A stretch of 64,000 nucleotides of DNA from Edaphochlamys debaryana. Lineage: Eukaryota; Chlorophyta; Chlorophyceae; Chlamydomonadales. The position numbers and the translations under genes were made by a program. The stretch is taken from assembly GCA_016858145.1 (NCBI GenBank), contig JAEHOE010000059.1, positions 62,001 to 126,000 of the forward strand. The letters are read 5' to 3'. This document shows, one piece after another, positions 11,932 to 24,056 of the stretch (position 1 is the first letter of the stretch; every line of letters begins with the position of its first letter). The notes under the pieces are model-generated. The model saw only the letters and a program-made list of their open reading frames with translations, did not search any database and was not told the DNA's origin.

Positions 11932-12572
11932 TCAAAACGATCGCATCGTGTAGAGTACCATCACCGCAAAGAGGGTGCCAGTTGAGTCGGGGACGTACCA
12001 GGACTCACTCCCCAGGCTGGCAACCAACTGACGGGGGGGAGGAAAGGGGTTGTTGTGGGGTTGGGGCAGGGAGGCAGAGGGTTTAGGGAGACCAGACGAC
12101 CAGCAGTTAGAGAACAAGGGAGGCAGGGATCGGAGGTGGGCAGGAAGGCAGGGGTCACAGATGGCTTGCTCCAGTCTACGCCGGGGCGTGACAAAGTGCC
12201 GCCGCGGCCCCACGTTGATCCCCCCCTTCCCGTTCCCCCCCTGTTTCCCCCACCATGAGCACCACCGTCATGGCCACACCCAAACCCCAGCCACGTTGCC
12301 AATACACACACGCGCCCTCCCACCCCCTCCACCCACCCCCGTTCCCCCCCCACCTTGAGCGCCACCGTCACGGCCATCCCAAACAGCACCACCCCCACCA
12401 CCAGCCACGTCAGCGCCTTGACCTCCCGCTCAGAGCAGTACTCGATGCGGAGAACCACGTCATCGCGTACGGCATCATGTACGGCATGTACGGCACGTGC
12501 GGCCGCGGCCGGGGCCGAGGCGGGGCCCGGTCGGGCCGTGGGCGAGGCGGAGGCGGACGATACGCACTCGCC
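11932..12572 (-). CDS. Small membrane protein, last two exons of an unrecognised gene
   Basis: Two exons join in phase: 12572-12354 and 12027-11932, the latter ending in TGA at 11934-11932. The first encodes an Ala/Pro/Ser-rich stretch then VVLRIEYCSEREVKALTWL and a membrane span (LVVGVVLFGMAVTVAL). The second encodes a short polar loop and a second hydrophobic segment (GTLFAVMVLYTM) with the tail RSF. A donor (CAAG/GTGGGG) and acceptor (GTCAG) support the intron. No start codon is assigned: the acceptor at 12573 implies at least one upstream exon between 12600 and 14200, which I could not find. The family is not recognised. Confidence 0.5.
12240..12290 (-). repeat. Decayed copy of the exon 3' end in the following intron
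   Basis: On the gene strand this reads like the last ~30 bases of exon 12572-12354 (GGCCGTGACGGTGGCGCTCA) with about 80% identity, followed again by GTGGGGG. It lies about 65-115 bp inside the intron. Confidence 0.6.
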
Positions 12573-14293
12573 CTGGGGGGGAGGGACGGGTAGCGGGGAA
12601 TGGAAGGACGGATATGGCGTGAGGGGTCGGGGGTTAAGGGTGGTGAGGCCGAGGGAAGTTACACGTCGTGTCAGAATAGTCAGATGCCCAGTGTAGCACA
12701 TGTATAGCACAACGCGTCATGCCCGGTAGGGCCCGACCCACATCGACCCACATCGTTGTCTCCGGCGCCGTCCGGGGCACCGCTGCAGCCCGGGCCCGCC
12801 CCCGCCGCCCCCGCTCCGCCCACCGCAGCCGCTGCCCTATGGCCCCGCGGTCGCTCCGAGCTGGGGGCCGCCAGCCTCCGGCCTTAGCTATTTGGGGGCG
12901 GCGGGCACCTTGCTTGCCCGTCTACCGGTAGCCTGAATCTGCTGGGACTGGCCCTCGACCGGCCCTCCTTGGTCCTTGCGCGGTCTTGGTAGCGGACCGA
13001 GGCCAAGCCCGGGCTCCACTTCAGGGCTTGAGCGTGGTTCCTCTGTCAGCTGCCGGGACTGGCCGGTCGCGGTCCCGGCTGGATGGGGTTTAGGGGCGGC
13101 TGGCTATCGGTTGGGGGTCGGGGGGTTGTGGGGGGCCGGCCGGGCAGGAGGGCCCCGAGTGGGTGCGATGCGGGGCACGGAGGGCTCCTCTAGACGCGGT
13201 GGACACTGCTTGTGAGTGCTTCTATGCCGATGTACTAGCATGTGCTAAGTCGGTCGTTGATGCAAGGCTCGAGCACGGGGAATGTGGAAATGCACAAGCT
13301 TGGCACCGTGCAGTGAGGCAGCGCGTGTTTTAGGGTGTGGCAGTTGTGTTCACTAGTGTTCAACCAGTGCTGTCTTCGCGCGTTGACAACTTCTCGACCG
13401 CCAATAGCGACCGTACTACGATATACGTCTGTTGCATTGACCGCATCACATGTGCCCAGAGCCCAAGTAGAGCTCTCACGACAACAACACATGGAGGGGT
13501 AGCTGAGCCATCGGGTGGACATCTCGTGGAACCGTCCCGGGCCAACTCAATGTCACCCAACCCCCGCATGCCGACCCCGGGGTCCTCGCAGGCAGCGCCC
13601 TGCCCTCCTGCGGCTTCCTGCCTCGACGTTCTCGTCACACCCTGCCCTCCCCCCTCCTTGGCCGGGTCTCGAGCGCGACCCCCCCGGTTTCGGAGGCGAC
13701 TCGCTCGTGCGCGGTCAAGCAGCAGCGCAACTCACAGCCCCGCACGCATAGCGCAGTGCTACCCCGTACCGAGTACCGACGGCACATCATGGTGCCCTGG
13801 TGGCTGGTGCCAGCACTTTTCGGCGAGGGCTAAGTGCCCATCCGCCATCCGCCGGCCGTGACATCGAGCTCTGGGCTGGTGCTGGAGGGCTAACGCAGCC
13901 GCCACCCTGTAATTGCGCTACTGCACATGGCATTCGTGATCCAGGTGCGAGCCTGCTAGGTGCCAGCCACTTCGCTAAAGCTCATACTACCGGTAAGAGG
14001 GATGCACTGGGCGACCAACGCCCCATCAGTGTCTTGGTGCCAAATACAGTTCGTTTCCTCCGCCCCAGACCAACGCACGCCAACAAACTGCCCTCTCCCG
14101 CCAATATCGTACGCCTGTACGTGACTAGTAACCGTACTCGGAACCCCTGACCCCCGGCCGGCCCGGACGCCTGCACTGCCACGAGGGCAGGACTGCCCTC
14201 TCCCGCGGGCTTGAATACCCCTGCCACCGCCGGCACCGCCGGGCCGTCCACGCCGCCACTTGGTCTCCCCCTCCAACGACCGCTGCCGCCGCT
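12573..14293. other. Intergenic stretch; upstream exons of the small membrane gene not found
   Basis: Holds the 3' untranslated region of the CHUP1-like gene (stop at 14294) and presumably the 5' part of the gene ending at 11932. A plus-strand frame at 13337-13861 lacks an ATG and any motif. A minus-strand TGTAA lies at 12663-12659. Nothing else is supported. Confidence 0.4.
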
Positions 14294-17200
14294 TCATTCC
14301 CCGTCAGCCACCGCTTGCGGGACTTCCCCCGCCTCCGCAGCCACCGGCACTCCCTCCGGTGCGCCACCCGCCGCCTCCGCCTGCGGAGTGCCCCGCGGCC
14401 CCGCGGCAGCGTCCCCCTCGTGCGGCCCCTCCAGCCCAGGGACTACTGCCCCCCCCTGCCCGGGCCCCTCGCCTCCCTCTCCTGCCGCCGCCTGCCCCAC
14501 GCCACCTCCCTCCCTCACCTGCCCAACCCCTCCACCGAGCCCGCCGCCACCCCCCGCTCCGGCTCCCACCTCCGACCCCTTCCCCTCCCCCATCGACCCC
14601 TGAGCCTGAGCCTGCCCCTCCCCCTGCCCCTCCGACCCCTGCCCCTGCTGCCCCAGGCTCAGGCGGCGCCACAGCGGCCCCAGCGCCTCCAGCGCCGCGA
14701 TGCACCCACCATCGAAGCCCCCCACCAGCTGGTGCACCCGGAACGAGAACCCCACCGCGCCGTCCAGCAGCCGAGCCACCCCCCGCCGCCGCCGCTCCGC
14801 CGCCGCGCGCGCCGCCGCCACCGCGCGCCGCGCCTTGGCCTCCGCCGGCCCCGCCTCTGCTTCCACCGCTGCCACCACCCCTGCTGCCTCCGCCTGCTCC
14901 CTCTCCTCCCGCTCCCTCCTCGCCTCCTCCGCGTCCATCGCCTCCGCCTCCGCCTGGGCCTCCCCCAGCACAGTGCGCAGGTGCACCGCCAGCAGGCGCA
15001 GGGCGGAGCGCTGAAGGCGGGGCAGCAGGGCGGCGTCCCAGGGCACACCGTGCTCCTTGAAGCTGGGAGGGTGGGTGGGAGGGGGGAGGTGAGAGGGGGG
15101 GAGGGGAGCTGGGACCGTGGAGGCGTTGGGGCAGAAAGGCAAGGAGGCATGCGTAGAGACGCTGTGCGGAGGGTCCTGACAGGTCACAGCAGCAGTGCGC
15201 AAGCCCCTTCCCCCGTCCTCTACTCTGCCCCGCTCTCGCCCCTTCCCCCTCCTCTACTCCCCCCCCTCCTGCCCCCTGCGCCCTCCCCCCCCCCTCACCG
15301 CGCCTCCATTCGCTCCCGCTCCCGGCCCAGCGCCTCCACCCGCCCGCTCAACTCCGACCACACAGCCGCCACCGCCCCCAGCTGGGCCGCCACGGAGGCC
15401 GCGGAAGACGAGGGGGCGGCGGCGGGGGCGGCGGAAGACGAGGGGGCGGCGGCGGCCGCCGGACGCAGCGCGGCGGCGCCAGGCGGCCGGGGTGCTGAGG
15501 GTGCGGAGGGCGAGGGCCAGGCTGCGGCCCGCTCCGCCAGGGCCGCCAGCTGGGTGTGGAGGGTGGCGGCCCACCTGTTGGGTGGGGGGGTGGCGGTGGG
15601 GGGCAAGTGGGGAGGTGGGGAGCAGAGTTTGCGGATCGGAGCAGGGGGGCGAACGCGTCTGACGACGCGTTGTGTGGGAAGCGCAGTGGGAAGCGCAGTG
15701 TGGGATGCGAGGACGACGAACCGCCACTCCCACCCCAGACCACACGCCACTCGGGTAGGAGCGTACTACTCGAGGTCAACATTCTTCCCCGCCATCCCTT
15801 CTTCCCCCGCCCCCCCACCCCCCGGCCCCACCTGAGCGTGTCACACCGCCCCTCTGGCCACTGCAGGCCCCCGCCGCCCGCGGAGGCCGGGGCCCGGGCC
15901 TTGCGGATCACGGCGGCCTGGGGGTGGGATTCAGGATCCAGGGATGGCATGCTGGATACACGCTTCCCCCGCAGCCCTGTGTACTTGCTTCCTCCCAACC
16001 CCCCTATCTCAACCCTCCTATCCACCGAGAGCTGTGCACCTGCCCTCCCCTGCCCTCCCCGTCCCTACTGTGCTCTCCCTGCGCCCGCAGCCCCGGCCCC
16101 GGCACACCCACCTCGTCGCACAGCACGCCCAGCTCGAGATCCATCTGCCGTACGAGATCCACGACCGCCGCCATGGATCCAGGAGCGAAGGCGGTCACTC
16201 GGGCGGCCCAGGCCTGGAGCAGGGGCAGGTAGCTGCGGGGGGGGGGGAGGAGGAAGCAAGGTGGCAAGGGACGGGGGGGGGGAGGGGGGAGGCAAGGTGG
16301 TCGTTGGTTGGGAGGGCACGGGTGTGACGAAGTCGGGCAAGGTGAGGTGGATAGAGGCGTATGGATCCATGGACGTTCCAAGGGGCTGAGATGGAAGGTA
16401 GGACGATGTGGGTGGCATGTCCCCCCTCCCCCTCCTGCCACCACCCCCACCACCACGCCCCCGCCTCGCCTCCCCACCCCTCCACTGCTCACCGCTCCGC
16501 GTGATCCGCCACCTGCCGCAAGTACGACGACCGGGCCGCCATCTCCGCCATCAGCGGATCACTGGATCCAGATCCGGAACCGGCCCCGCCCGCCGGCCCC
16601 GCGCCGCCCTTTCCGCCGCGGGCTGCTCCCCCGCCTCCTCCAGCTCCCCCCCCTGAGGCCCCCGCCATGAGGGCCCTCCTGAGCTCCTGGTGGAGGGCAA
16701 TGACCTGACAGGGGGGGAGGCGGGAGGTGAGAGGGAGGGAAGGGAGGGTACGGAGGAGGGGTAGGTGGGAAGGGGAGGCCCAGGCGGTGCAAGGGCAGCG
16801 CCTGGTGGAGGGCAATGACCTGGGGGGAGGGAGGGGGGCAGGGGGGGGAGGGGAGGGGTATAGGGGGCAACGAGGTGGGCTCCTGGGGGTGGAGTGAGGT
16901 GGAGTGCAGTGACAAGCAGGGGTGCGGCGGAGGCAAAGGGCGTGAAGGAGGGAGTAAGGGCAGAGGCCCCAAGCGGCCCCCCGCCCACCAAGCCCCCCCC
17001 CCCTAGCCCCTCACCGCGGGGTAGCGCTGCACCCCCGTGTCGCCCCGGCCCCGGGCGAGACCGCCCGCCGGCGCCGCCCGCTGCCCCGGCCCCGCCGCCG
17101 CCGCCGCCGCCTTGGCCCCCGCCAGCGGCGGCAGCGGCGGCGGCGGCGGCGGCGGGGCCTTGGCGCCGCCGACTCGCGGCGGCAGCGGCAGCGGACCCGG

Positions 17201-20200
17201 CGGCGGCGGCGGGGGAGGCGCCTTCGGCGCGCCGACGGCGACGGCGGGTGGTGGCGGCGGCGGGCCTGGCGGCGACGGAGGCGCCGCTTTGGGCACTGAC
17301 GGTGGCGCTGCCGTCGACGCTGCATCTGCCGACGGCGTCTCGGTCTCTGTCTTGGCGACCTTTGGCTCGGCCTTGTCGGGGGCACCCGCCTCCCCTTCCT
17401 TCTCCTCCTGCTGATCCTTGGCCTCCTCCCGGGCTTGGCGCGCCCCTGGCACGGCCGTTGGTCGCGGCGACGGTTGATCGGGCGACGGTTGGTCGGACGG
17501 GGAGTACGACAGCTCGTCCGATTCGTCCACGAAGGCGGTTGGGCCCTCGAAGCCAACCACCTGGTCAAGCCAACGGTCCAGCATGTCCCGGCGGCCGTCC
17601 AGCGACGAGCCGGCCGCGCTGCCGCCGCCGCCGCCGCCGCTGGCGGAGCGGGCCAGCGTCGCGGCGGCGGCGAGGTTGATGGCCGACAGGCCCTCTACGC
17701 CCTTTTGACCGGCCGCTGTGACGGCGGCGGAGGCGGCGGCAGGAATGGCCGCGGAGGGAGCCCAGGGCGCATCCGCCGCCCCGCCCCTGCTCAGCGGAGG
17801 CGCCGCCGCCGCCGCCACCGACGACTCTCCCAGGACCAGTCCGGCGAGGTACGACCACTCCGCCGGGGACAGCGGCGCCGTCGTCGCTGCCCCCGCCGCC
17901 GCCGCCGCCGGGTCGACAGCCGCCGGCGCGGAGGATCGGCGCTGCACGGCGGCCCCAGGCGGCGGCGGCAGCGGCGTGCGGTTGTCGTACGGCACCTGCT
18001 GTGTGGTGCCGTACAGATCACGTGATACTGATGACGTGTCGTGCTGCAGGCAGTGGCTCAGCACGCCCCACATGTCTGCCACAACGCTGCCCGGCGGCGC
18101 CGCCGGCGGCGGGGCTGACGCCGCCGCCGCCGCCGCCGTCGAGCCCGTCGGTCCCGCCGCCGCCAGCGATGACGCCGACAGCGCCGCTGTGTCGGCCGCC
18201 GCCGCCGCCGCCGCCGCCGCCGTCAGGGCTGTATTGACTCGGTCCAGCAGCTCAGTGAGCACCACCTGACGGGGAAGGGGAAGGGGTCGACGGAGGGGAA
18301 GGAAGGCAGCGGTCGGGCTGGGTCTGGGCTGTCGGGTGCGGGCGCCCCCGGTCACCCCGTCGTCTGGCGCGTGCAGCTCCCCTGCTTCCATGGGACGCGA
18401 TGGGACGGTTCTTGCGTGGGGTTCAGGGCTGCAGGCCCGGAACAAGTAACACAGGACCGGTAACACAGGATGACACCCCCGGCCCTCAACCCCACCCAAG
18501 CCCTCACCCCAAGCCGTTACCCCAGGCCCTCTCCCCAATCCTTCCCCAGCTCTCCACAAAGCCCTCCAAAAAGCTCTCTAAAAAGCCCTCCCCAGCCCCT
18601 TATCAGCCCTCCCCCAAGCCCCAACCCACCTGCTGCACCGCCGTCGCCTCCTCAGGCCCAAGCCCATGCGCCGTGATCAGCTCGTCCAGCTGCGCCATCT
18701 CGCCAACCGCGTACCGTACAAGCGATTGCCGTACGGCCTCCGTACCATCTCCTGCCGTACCCGCCCCGTCGACACACGCATTGGCGCCACTGGCGGCGGT
18801 GCTGGAGGGGCGGTCTGACGAGGCAAAGGCATGGGTGCCGGAGGCGGAGGCGCGACGGCGCGGGCGGTTGGTCCCGAGCTGATAGATTCGCCGCGCTGTG
18901 GCCGCCTCTTCAGCTTCCGCCTCCGCCATCAGATCTGAGATGCTGCTAATCTGGTTGCCGTACCGGGACGGCCTCTGCACGCCGGACCCGTACAGCTTCT
19001 GTCGAGCGGAAGACGAGCCGGCGCGCTGCCAGCCTGGCGGCGCCGCTGAGAAGGCTGACGGCGGAGCGCCTGGAGCCGCCGCCGCGGCTCCGAAGCCGGT
19101 CCTCGACAGCGCATTGACGCCGCTGCGGTGGTGCGCCGTCGGCGTGTTCAGGTTGCGGCGATGACTAACGGTGCTGTACGGCGGCGGCGGGCCCGACGGG
19201 CCGCCCAGTGCTGCCGCCGCCGCCGCCCATGCGGCGGCGCCTTGCTGCGGCCCGGCCCATATGGATCCCGGTTCCGGTGACGGCAGCGGCGCCGCCACGG
19301 GCGGCGGTGGCGGCGGCAGGGACGGTGACGGCGCCGCCAGCTGCGAGAGCCAGGCGGAAGTCATGTCGGATCGGTCTTGGGAAACAGGGGAGGGCACCGC
19401 CGCTGCCAGGTCCAGGGCGTCCAAATCCAGATCACCGGACGTACGAGATACGGATCTGCTGCCGGCCGGATCCGGCAGCGCCGCCAGGACCAGCCGCTCC
19501 AGCAGCAGGTCGAGCTGCGCGTCTGGATCCAGACTCGGATCGGACACCAGATCCGCCGCCGGGATTTGATCCAGGCCCAGATGCCACGGATCCGGCCCCG
19601 AGGCCCGATCCAGGCCTAACCCGCTCAGGCGGCGGGAGTCCCCTCCGCCGCGACGGTGCGGGTTTGCAGCCCCGGCGGCGCCGCCGGCAGAGGCGGCCGA
19701 GGCGCGGCGGGGCCGGGGAATGAGCTCCACTCGCTCTGAGAACCGCACGCGGCGGGGGCCTGCCGCCGCACCCGACAGAGCCTCGCACGAGGTGAGCGGG
19801 TTGCTGCCCTTGCTCTCGGCCCGGGGGAGGTCTGGCAGGGGCTGCTGCGGAGGGGCCTGCTGCGGAGGTAGGTGTAGTTGTAGGTGAAGATGTGGGTGTG
19901 GGGGTGGGGGTGGCGGGGGCCCCAGGATCGGTGCATGGGACCGGGCGCCGGGCTGGAGGTCAGGCGGTTGGGCAGCAGAGGGCTCCGTTGTGGCCCGGGC
20001 ACCCAGCGCCGCCGCCAGCGCCGCGGCTTCCTCGGCCCGCCGCCGCCGCTCCGCCGCCGCCGCCGCTGCGGCTCGGACGCGTGCGCCCACGCCCGCCAGG
20101 CTGCCGCCGCCGCCGCCGCCGCCTCGCCCAGCCGCTCCCATGCCCTCGCGTGCCTTGCTCGTAAGTTCCATCCCTGTAACCGTCAGCTCCGGCCCTTCCA

Positions 20201-23200
20201 TACAGTGAGACGCTGCCTCCGGCGCTCCCGTCAAAGGGCCAGGCCCACACAGGCCCGCCACGGGGCTGGGCCCACACAGGCCCATGACGGGGCTCGGGCC
20301 CCAGCCCGAGGGGATCGAGGGCTGCAGCGACGGCGGCGACAGGGATAGGACGCGGTCGACGGCGGCCGAGCCGGCGGCGGAGCTGCCCGTTGACGGCGGC
20401 GGCAGCGGTGGCAGCGGCAGCGGCTGCTCGGGCGTCAAGCGGCAGCCCGCTGCCTCGGCCGCCGCCGCCGCCGGCAGCACTGGCGGCGCCGGAGCCTCGG
20501 CTTCGTCGCTGGCGGCTGCGCTGCCGCTGCTGCCGCCGCTTCCCAAGCCAGAGAGGCCGCTGCCAAAGGCGGCGGCGGGGCCTTTGGGAGGCGGCGTCAC
20601 CGCCAGGGCCATGGGTCGCGCCGCCACCACCGCCGCCGCCGCCGCTTCAAGGTCCATCGCCGTCATCATAGGCTCAGTAAGGTCGGGGCAATCGCTCGGC
20701 CCTGGCGGAGGCGGCGGGGGCTCCAGGCGTGGCGGAAGCGGCAGCAGGAGGGCGTCGGAGGCCTGTCCCGAGCTGGCGTCGGAGGCAGGACTGATGCCGT
20801 CGCCACCGCCGCCGCCGGCACGCTCCGGCGGCGACGCCGTCTGTGGAGGTGGCGGCGGCGGCGGCGCCGTCTGTGGAGGTGGCGGCAGCGGTGGCGGCGG
20901 CGGCGCCGTCAGCAGCGCCAGGTGTCCGTCCAGGGACGCCGCCGAGCCCCAGCTCATGGCCTCCGCCAGGCGCCTTGACGGCGGCGGCACGAGTGACGGC
21001 GGCGGCGCCGTCGACCCATCCCCGGCGGCGGCGACGGCGACGGCGGAGCCTGCGGCCTCTGGCGGCGCCGTCGGCTGTGCGTGTAGGAGCGCCGCCGCCG
21101 CCATCTCCAGAAGGGCCGAGTCGCTCGGAGCGCCCACCAGCGAGCCCCAGCTGCTGCTGCGCGGCACGCTTCGCCGCCGGGCCCCACCGCCGCCGCCGCC
21201 ACCGCCACCGCCGCTGCTCAGCCGCAGTGGCGCTAGGCCGCTGGCAGCGCCGTCGGCTTCATGAGCCGGCGGCTCCGATGGCGGGGCATGCGGCGGAGAT
21301 GAGGTGGTAGGGGGCCGCGGCGGTCGCGGCGGCAGCGGCGGCCTGCCGGCGGCGCCGAAGCCGGTCGCAAAGGGCCGGTCTGCTGCTGCTGGGGCAGCCG
21401 CCGGCGGAGCTGCAGGCACAGAGGTGGCGGCGGCGGCATCAGTGGCGGCGGCGGCGGCGGCGGCGGCGAACGGCGCCGCTGGCTCGGCTGCGGCGGCGAC
21501 GCGCTGGAACGGGCTGGCAGCGGCGATGGCGCCCGCAACCGCCGAGGAAGCGGCGGCCGACGCCTCGGGACCTGTCGTACGACTGCCGTACGCGTCTAGT
21601 TGGTTCGTGAGGCCGTACAGCACGCCGTACACCTCATCATCCGAGCCCAACGATGCCGAGCGGCGGTGGCTGGGGCGGCCGGGCCGCGGCTGTCGGTCTC
21701 CCAGCTGCGCACCGTTCTGGGCATCGCTCACGAATTGAGAGCCTGACGTCGGGCCTGCCGCCGCCACCGCCGCCGCCGTTTGCCTACGCGGTGACGGTAC
21801 GGCGGCGACGCCGGGCTCCGACAGGGCCGCCGCCACAACCTGGTCGGGCGCCGTGTGGAGGCTCCGCGTGTCGGACTGGCTGGCGGCGCCTGCCAGCACC
21901 GGCCTGCCCCCGCCGCCGCCGCCGCCGCCGCCGTTGGTGCGTCCTAGCGGAGATCGCGGGGACGGGGGGTGCGGGAGAGGCTGCCGTACCGGCTGGGGAT
22001 GGGCGGTGGAGGCGGCGGCAGGAGCATGTTCGGGGTGCGCGGCTGCCGCGCGGAACCGCGGGGAGAGCGGCAGCGGCGGGATGCCAGGGACGCCCTCGGC
22101 CGCCACCGCCGCCAGCGCCGCGGCTGCTGCGCCATACCGCCGCTGGCGGCGGCCGTGCACGGGGGCCGGTTGGTACGGCATGTGCGGTGGATGGCCTGGG
22201 ACGTCTGCCGCCTCTCCGCTGCCGCCGCCACCACCGCCGCCGCCGCCGGGTCCCAGCCAGGGGTGCAGGTGTTGATCAGGGAGGTCATCCGTCTCATGCT
22301 GAGCCGTGGAACGAGGAGCAGGTCCCGGCAGCATCGTAGCCTCCTGGGCTACCGCCGACGCCCCGCCTGCCTCCGCCGCCGCTGCCTCCGCCTCCGTCAC
22401 TGACGGCGTGGCGGCGGCGCTGCCGCCACCGCCGCCGCCGATGGCGGGGCTGCTGCCGGTGGCGCTGGTGTTGGTGGTGGCGGAGGTGAGCGTGCCGCCG
22501 CCGCCGGCGAAGGCGGCGGCGCTGCTGCCGCTCTCCTCGGGGCCGCCGCCGCCGCCGCTGCCGCCGCCGCTGTAGGGGCCGCTGCCGCTGCGCCCGGCTG
22601 CGCCCAAGCCCAGGCGGGTGAGGCCCTCAAGCGGGGACGCGGACGGACCGGCCCGTCCCCGCGGCTCGCTCGCGGCGTGGTGTGCAGGCCGCCGTACCTC
22701 GTACGGCGTGTCATGCATCACATGAGGCTGATCCGTAATGCCGTACCAGTGCCGCTCGTACATGGCATCCGGCGGATCTGGCGCCCCCGGGGGCAGGGGA
22801 TGCTGGCGGGGCTGCGGCTCCACCTCCGGCAGCTCTGGCGGCGGCGGCGGCGGCGGAACGTCCAGCGGTGCCCAGTGGCGGCGCTCCGGGGTGGCAGCGA
22901 GTACGGCAGAGATGGCCGCGGTTGGGTGGATGTACGACGGGATGAGCCGCCGGGGCGTGGCGCCAGAGTCGGCTCCGTCGTCGCCGCCCTCCCCCCCGTC
23001 GTCGCCGTCCCCCTCGCCATCGCCATGGGAGGCCTCTCCAGAGCCCGTCCCTGCAGGGGCACACCGTGGCGCAACTGCTCATACAGGGATTCCTGACAAA
23101 AACCCTGTGACCTGGCGGAGTAATTAGGGTATACCTCCAGGCTGCCTGATTCCTGCTTGCCGGCATCACCTGGGTGAAGGGCTTCCCACCTTCTGCACCC

Positions 23201-24056
23201 TCGGCGCGACGCACTGACGCTACATCCCCCATAGCCCCACACAGCGGGCCCAGCGGCCCAGCGCTTCCCCGCAACCCACCCACCACCTGCTGACATTGCA
23301 CCGTTCCGTTCCGCCTCCGGTGTCCCCTTCCCCTCCCTTCCCTTCCCACTCACACGTTCGCACCAGCCGCCGCAGGAAGCCCAGCCCGCCGAACACACTG
23401 CCGCCGCCGCCGCCGCCGCGCCGGCGAGGCATGAAGCAGGCGGGCACGCGGCAGGGCCCGACGGCGCCGGGGCCGGCCGCCGCCGCCTGGGCCAGGCCCT
23501 CCGCCGTGTACAGGTACTCGGGCTCGCCCTCCCCCTCCGCCCCCTCCTGCCGTGCAGCCGCTGCCGCCGCGGCTGAGCGCCTGCCGCCCCGCGCTTCCCG
23601 AGGCCTCGACTCGCGGCCCTGCCGCTGCTGCTGCTCCTGCTGCTGCTGCTGGTATGGCTGCTGCCCTTGTTGTTGTTGATGCGTAAAGCGCGCCTGTTGT
23701 TGGCCGAGCTCCCGCGACGTTGCAGTCGCTGCAGCGCTGGAGCCGGAGCCAGGGGCGGAGCTCCCGGTGCTGTGGGCGCCACGCTCCCGCTCGGTTGGAG
23801 CTCCATCGCCAGCAGCCCCCCTCGAGCTGCTGCGGCCGTAAGCAGGCACCAGGACGAGGCCCGAGCCCGCGGCTGGAGCGGCCGCGAGCGGACCCAGCAG
23901 CAGCTGCGGCTCTGTAGGGCCCGTGCGCCGTGGCTCCCGCTGCTGCTGCTGGTGCCATTGCGGCTCCTGGGCCCCGGAGACCGCGTCCTGGGGCGGCCGA
24001 GGCGCCAGCGGGCCGCGGGGCGCGCCCCGGTCTGGGCGCGCGGGAGCGGGCTCCAT
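14294..24056 (-). CDS. CHUP1: CHUP1-like chloroplast positioning protein, very long form
   Basis: CHUP1 links chloroplasts to the plasma membrane and promotes short chloroplast-actin filaments in land plants. Eight in-phase exons: 24056-23354, 23050-18630, 18265-17015, 16704-16493, 16232-16112, 15917-15832, 15574-15299, 15062-14294; about 2612 residues against about 1000 in Arabidopsis. The family signature is the C-terminal ~490 residues: SSYLRQVADHAER, DLVRQMDLELGVLCDE, LQWPEGRCDTLRWAA, FKEHGVPWD and GFSFRVHQLVGGFDGG, matching plant CHUP1 in order and spacing. A proline-rich, FH1-like region (17050-17310) precedes it, as in CHUP1. Exon 1 has glutamine runs. Exon 2 is a single 4421 bp exon of Ala/Gly/Pro/Ser-rich sequence. 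The start at 24056 (MEPAPARP) is the best in-frame ATG, but no N-terminal envelope-anchor segment like that of plant CHUP1 is evident, so an upstream exon is possible. Confidence 0.85.
16801..16823 (-). repeat. Copy of acceptor and first bases of exon 16704-16493
   Basis: The 5' edge of the exon (GTCATTGCCCTCCACCAGG) with its CAG acceptor recurs 115 bp upstream in the intron. Only the copy at 16704 runs on as an exon in phase with both neighbours. Confidence 0.8.
18266..18629 (-). other. Intron of the CHUP1-like gene with C-rich plus strand and AGCCCT-type repeats
   Basis: A 364 bp intron. On the gene strand the donor half carries repeats such as GGCTTGGGG, GGGCTTTT and GGAGGGCTT (plus 18480-18600), and the acceptor is CCCCGTCAG. 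No other feature is seen. Confidence 0.7.

Noticed and set aside
13337..13861. Plus-strand frame of 174 codons upstream of a TGTAA at 13908
   Set aside because: No ATG at its start, low-complexity Ser/Pro/Arg composition, and it lies in the likely 3' untranslated region of the minus-strand CHUP1-like gene.
20284..21264. Plus-strand Gly/Ala/Ser-rich frame of 326 codons (and similar frames at 19884-22403)
   Set aside because: These are antisense shadows of the large CHUP1-like exon on minus, which is supported by splice sites and continuity with the conserved C-terminus.
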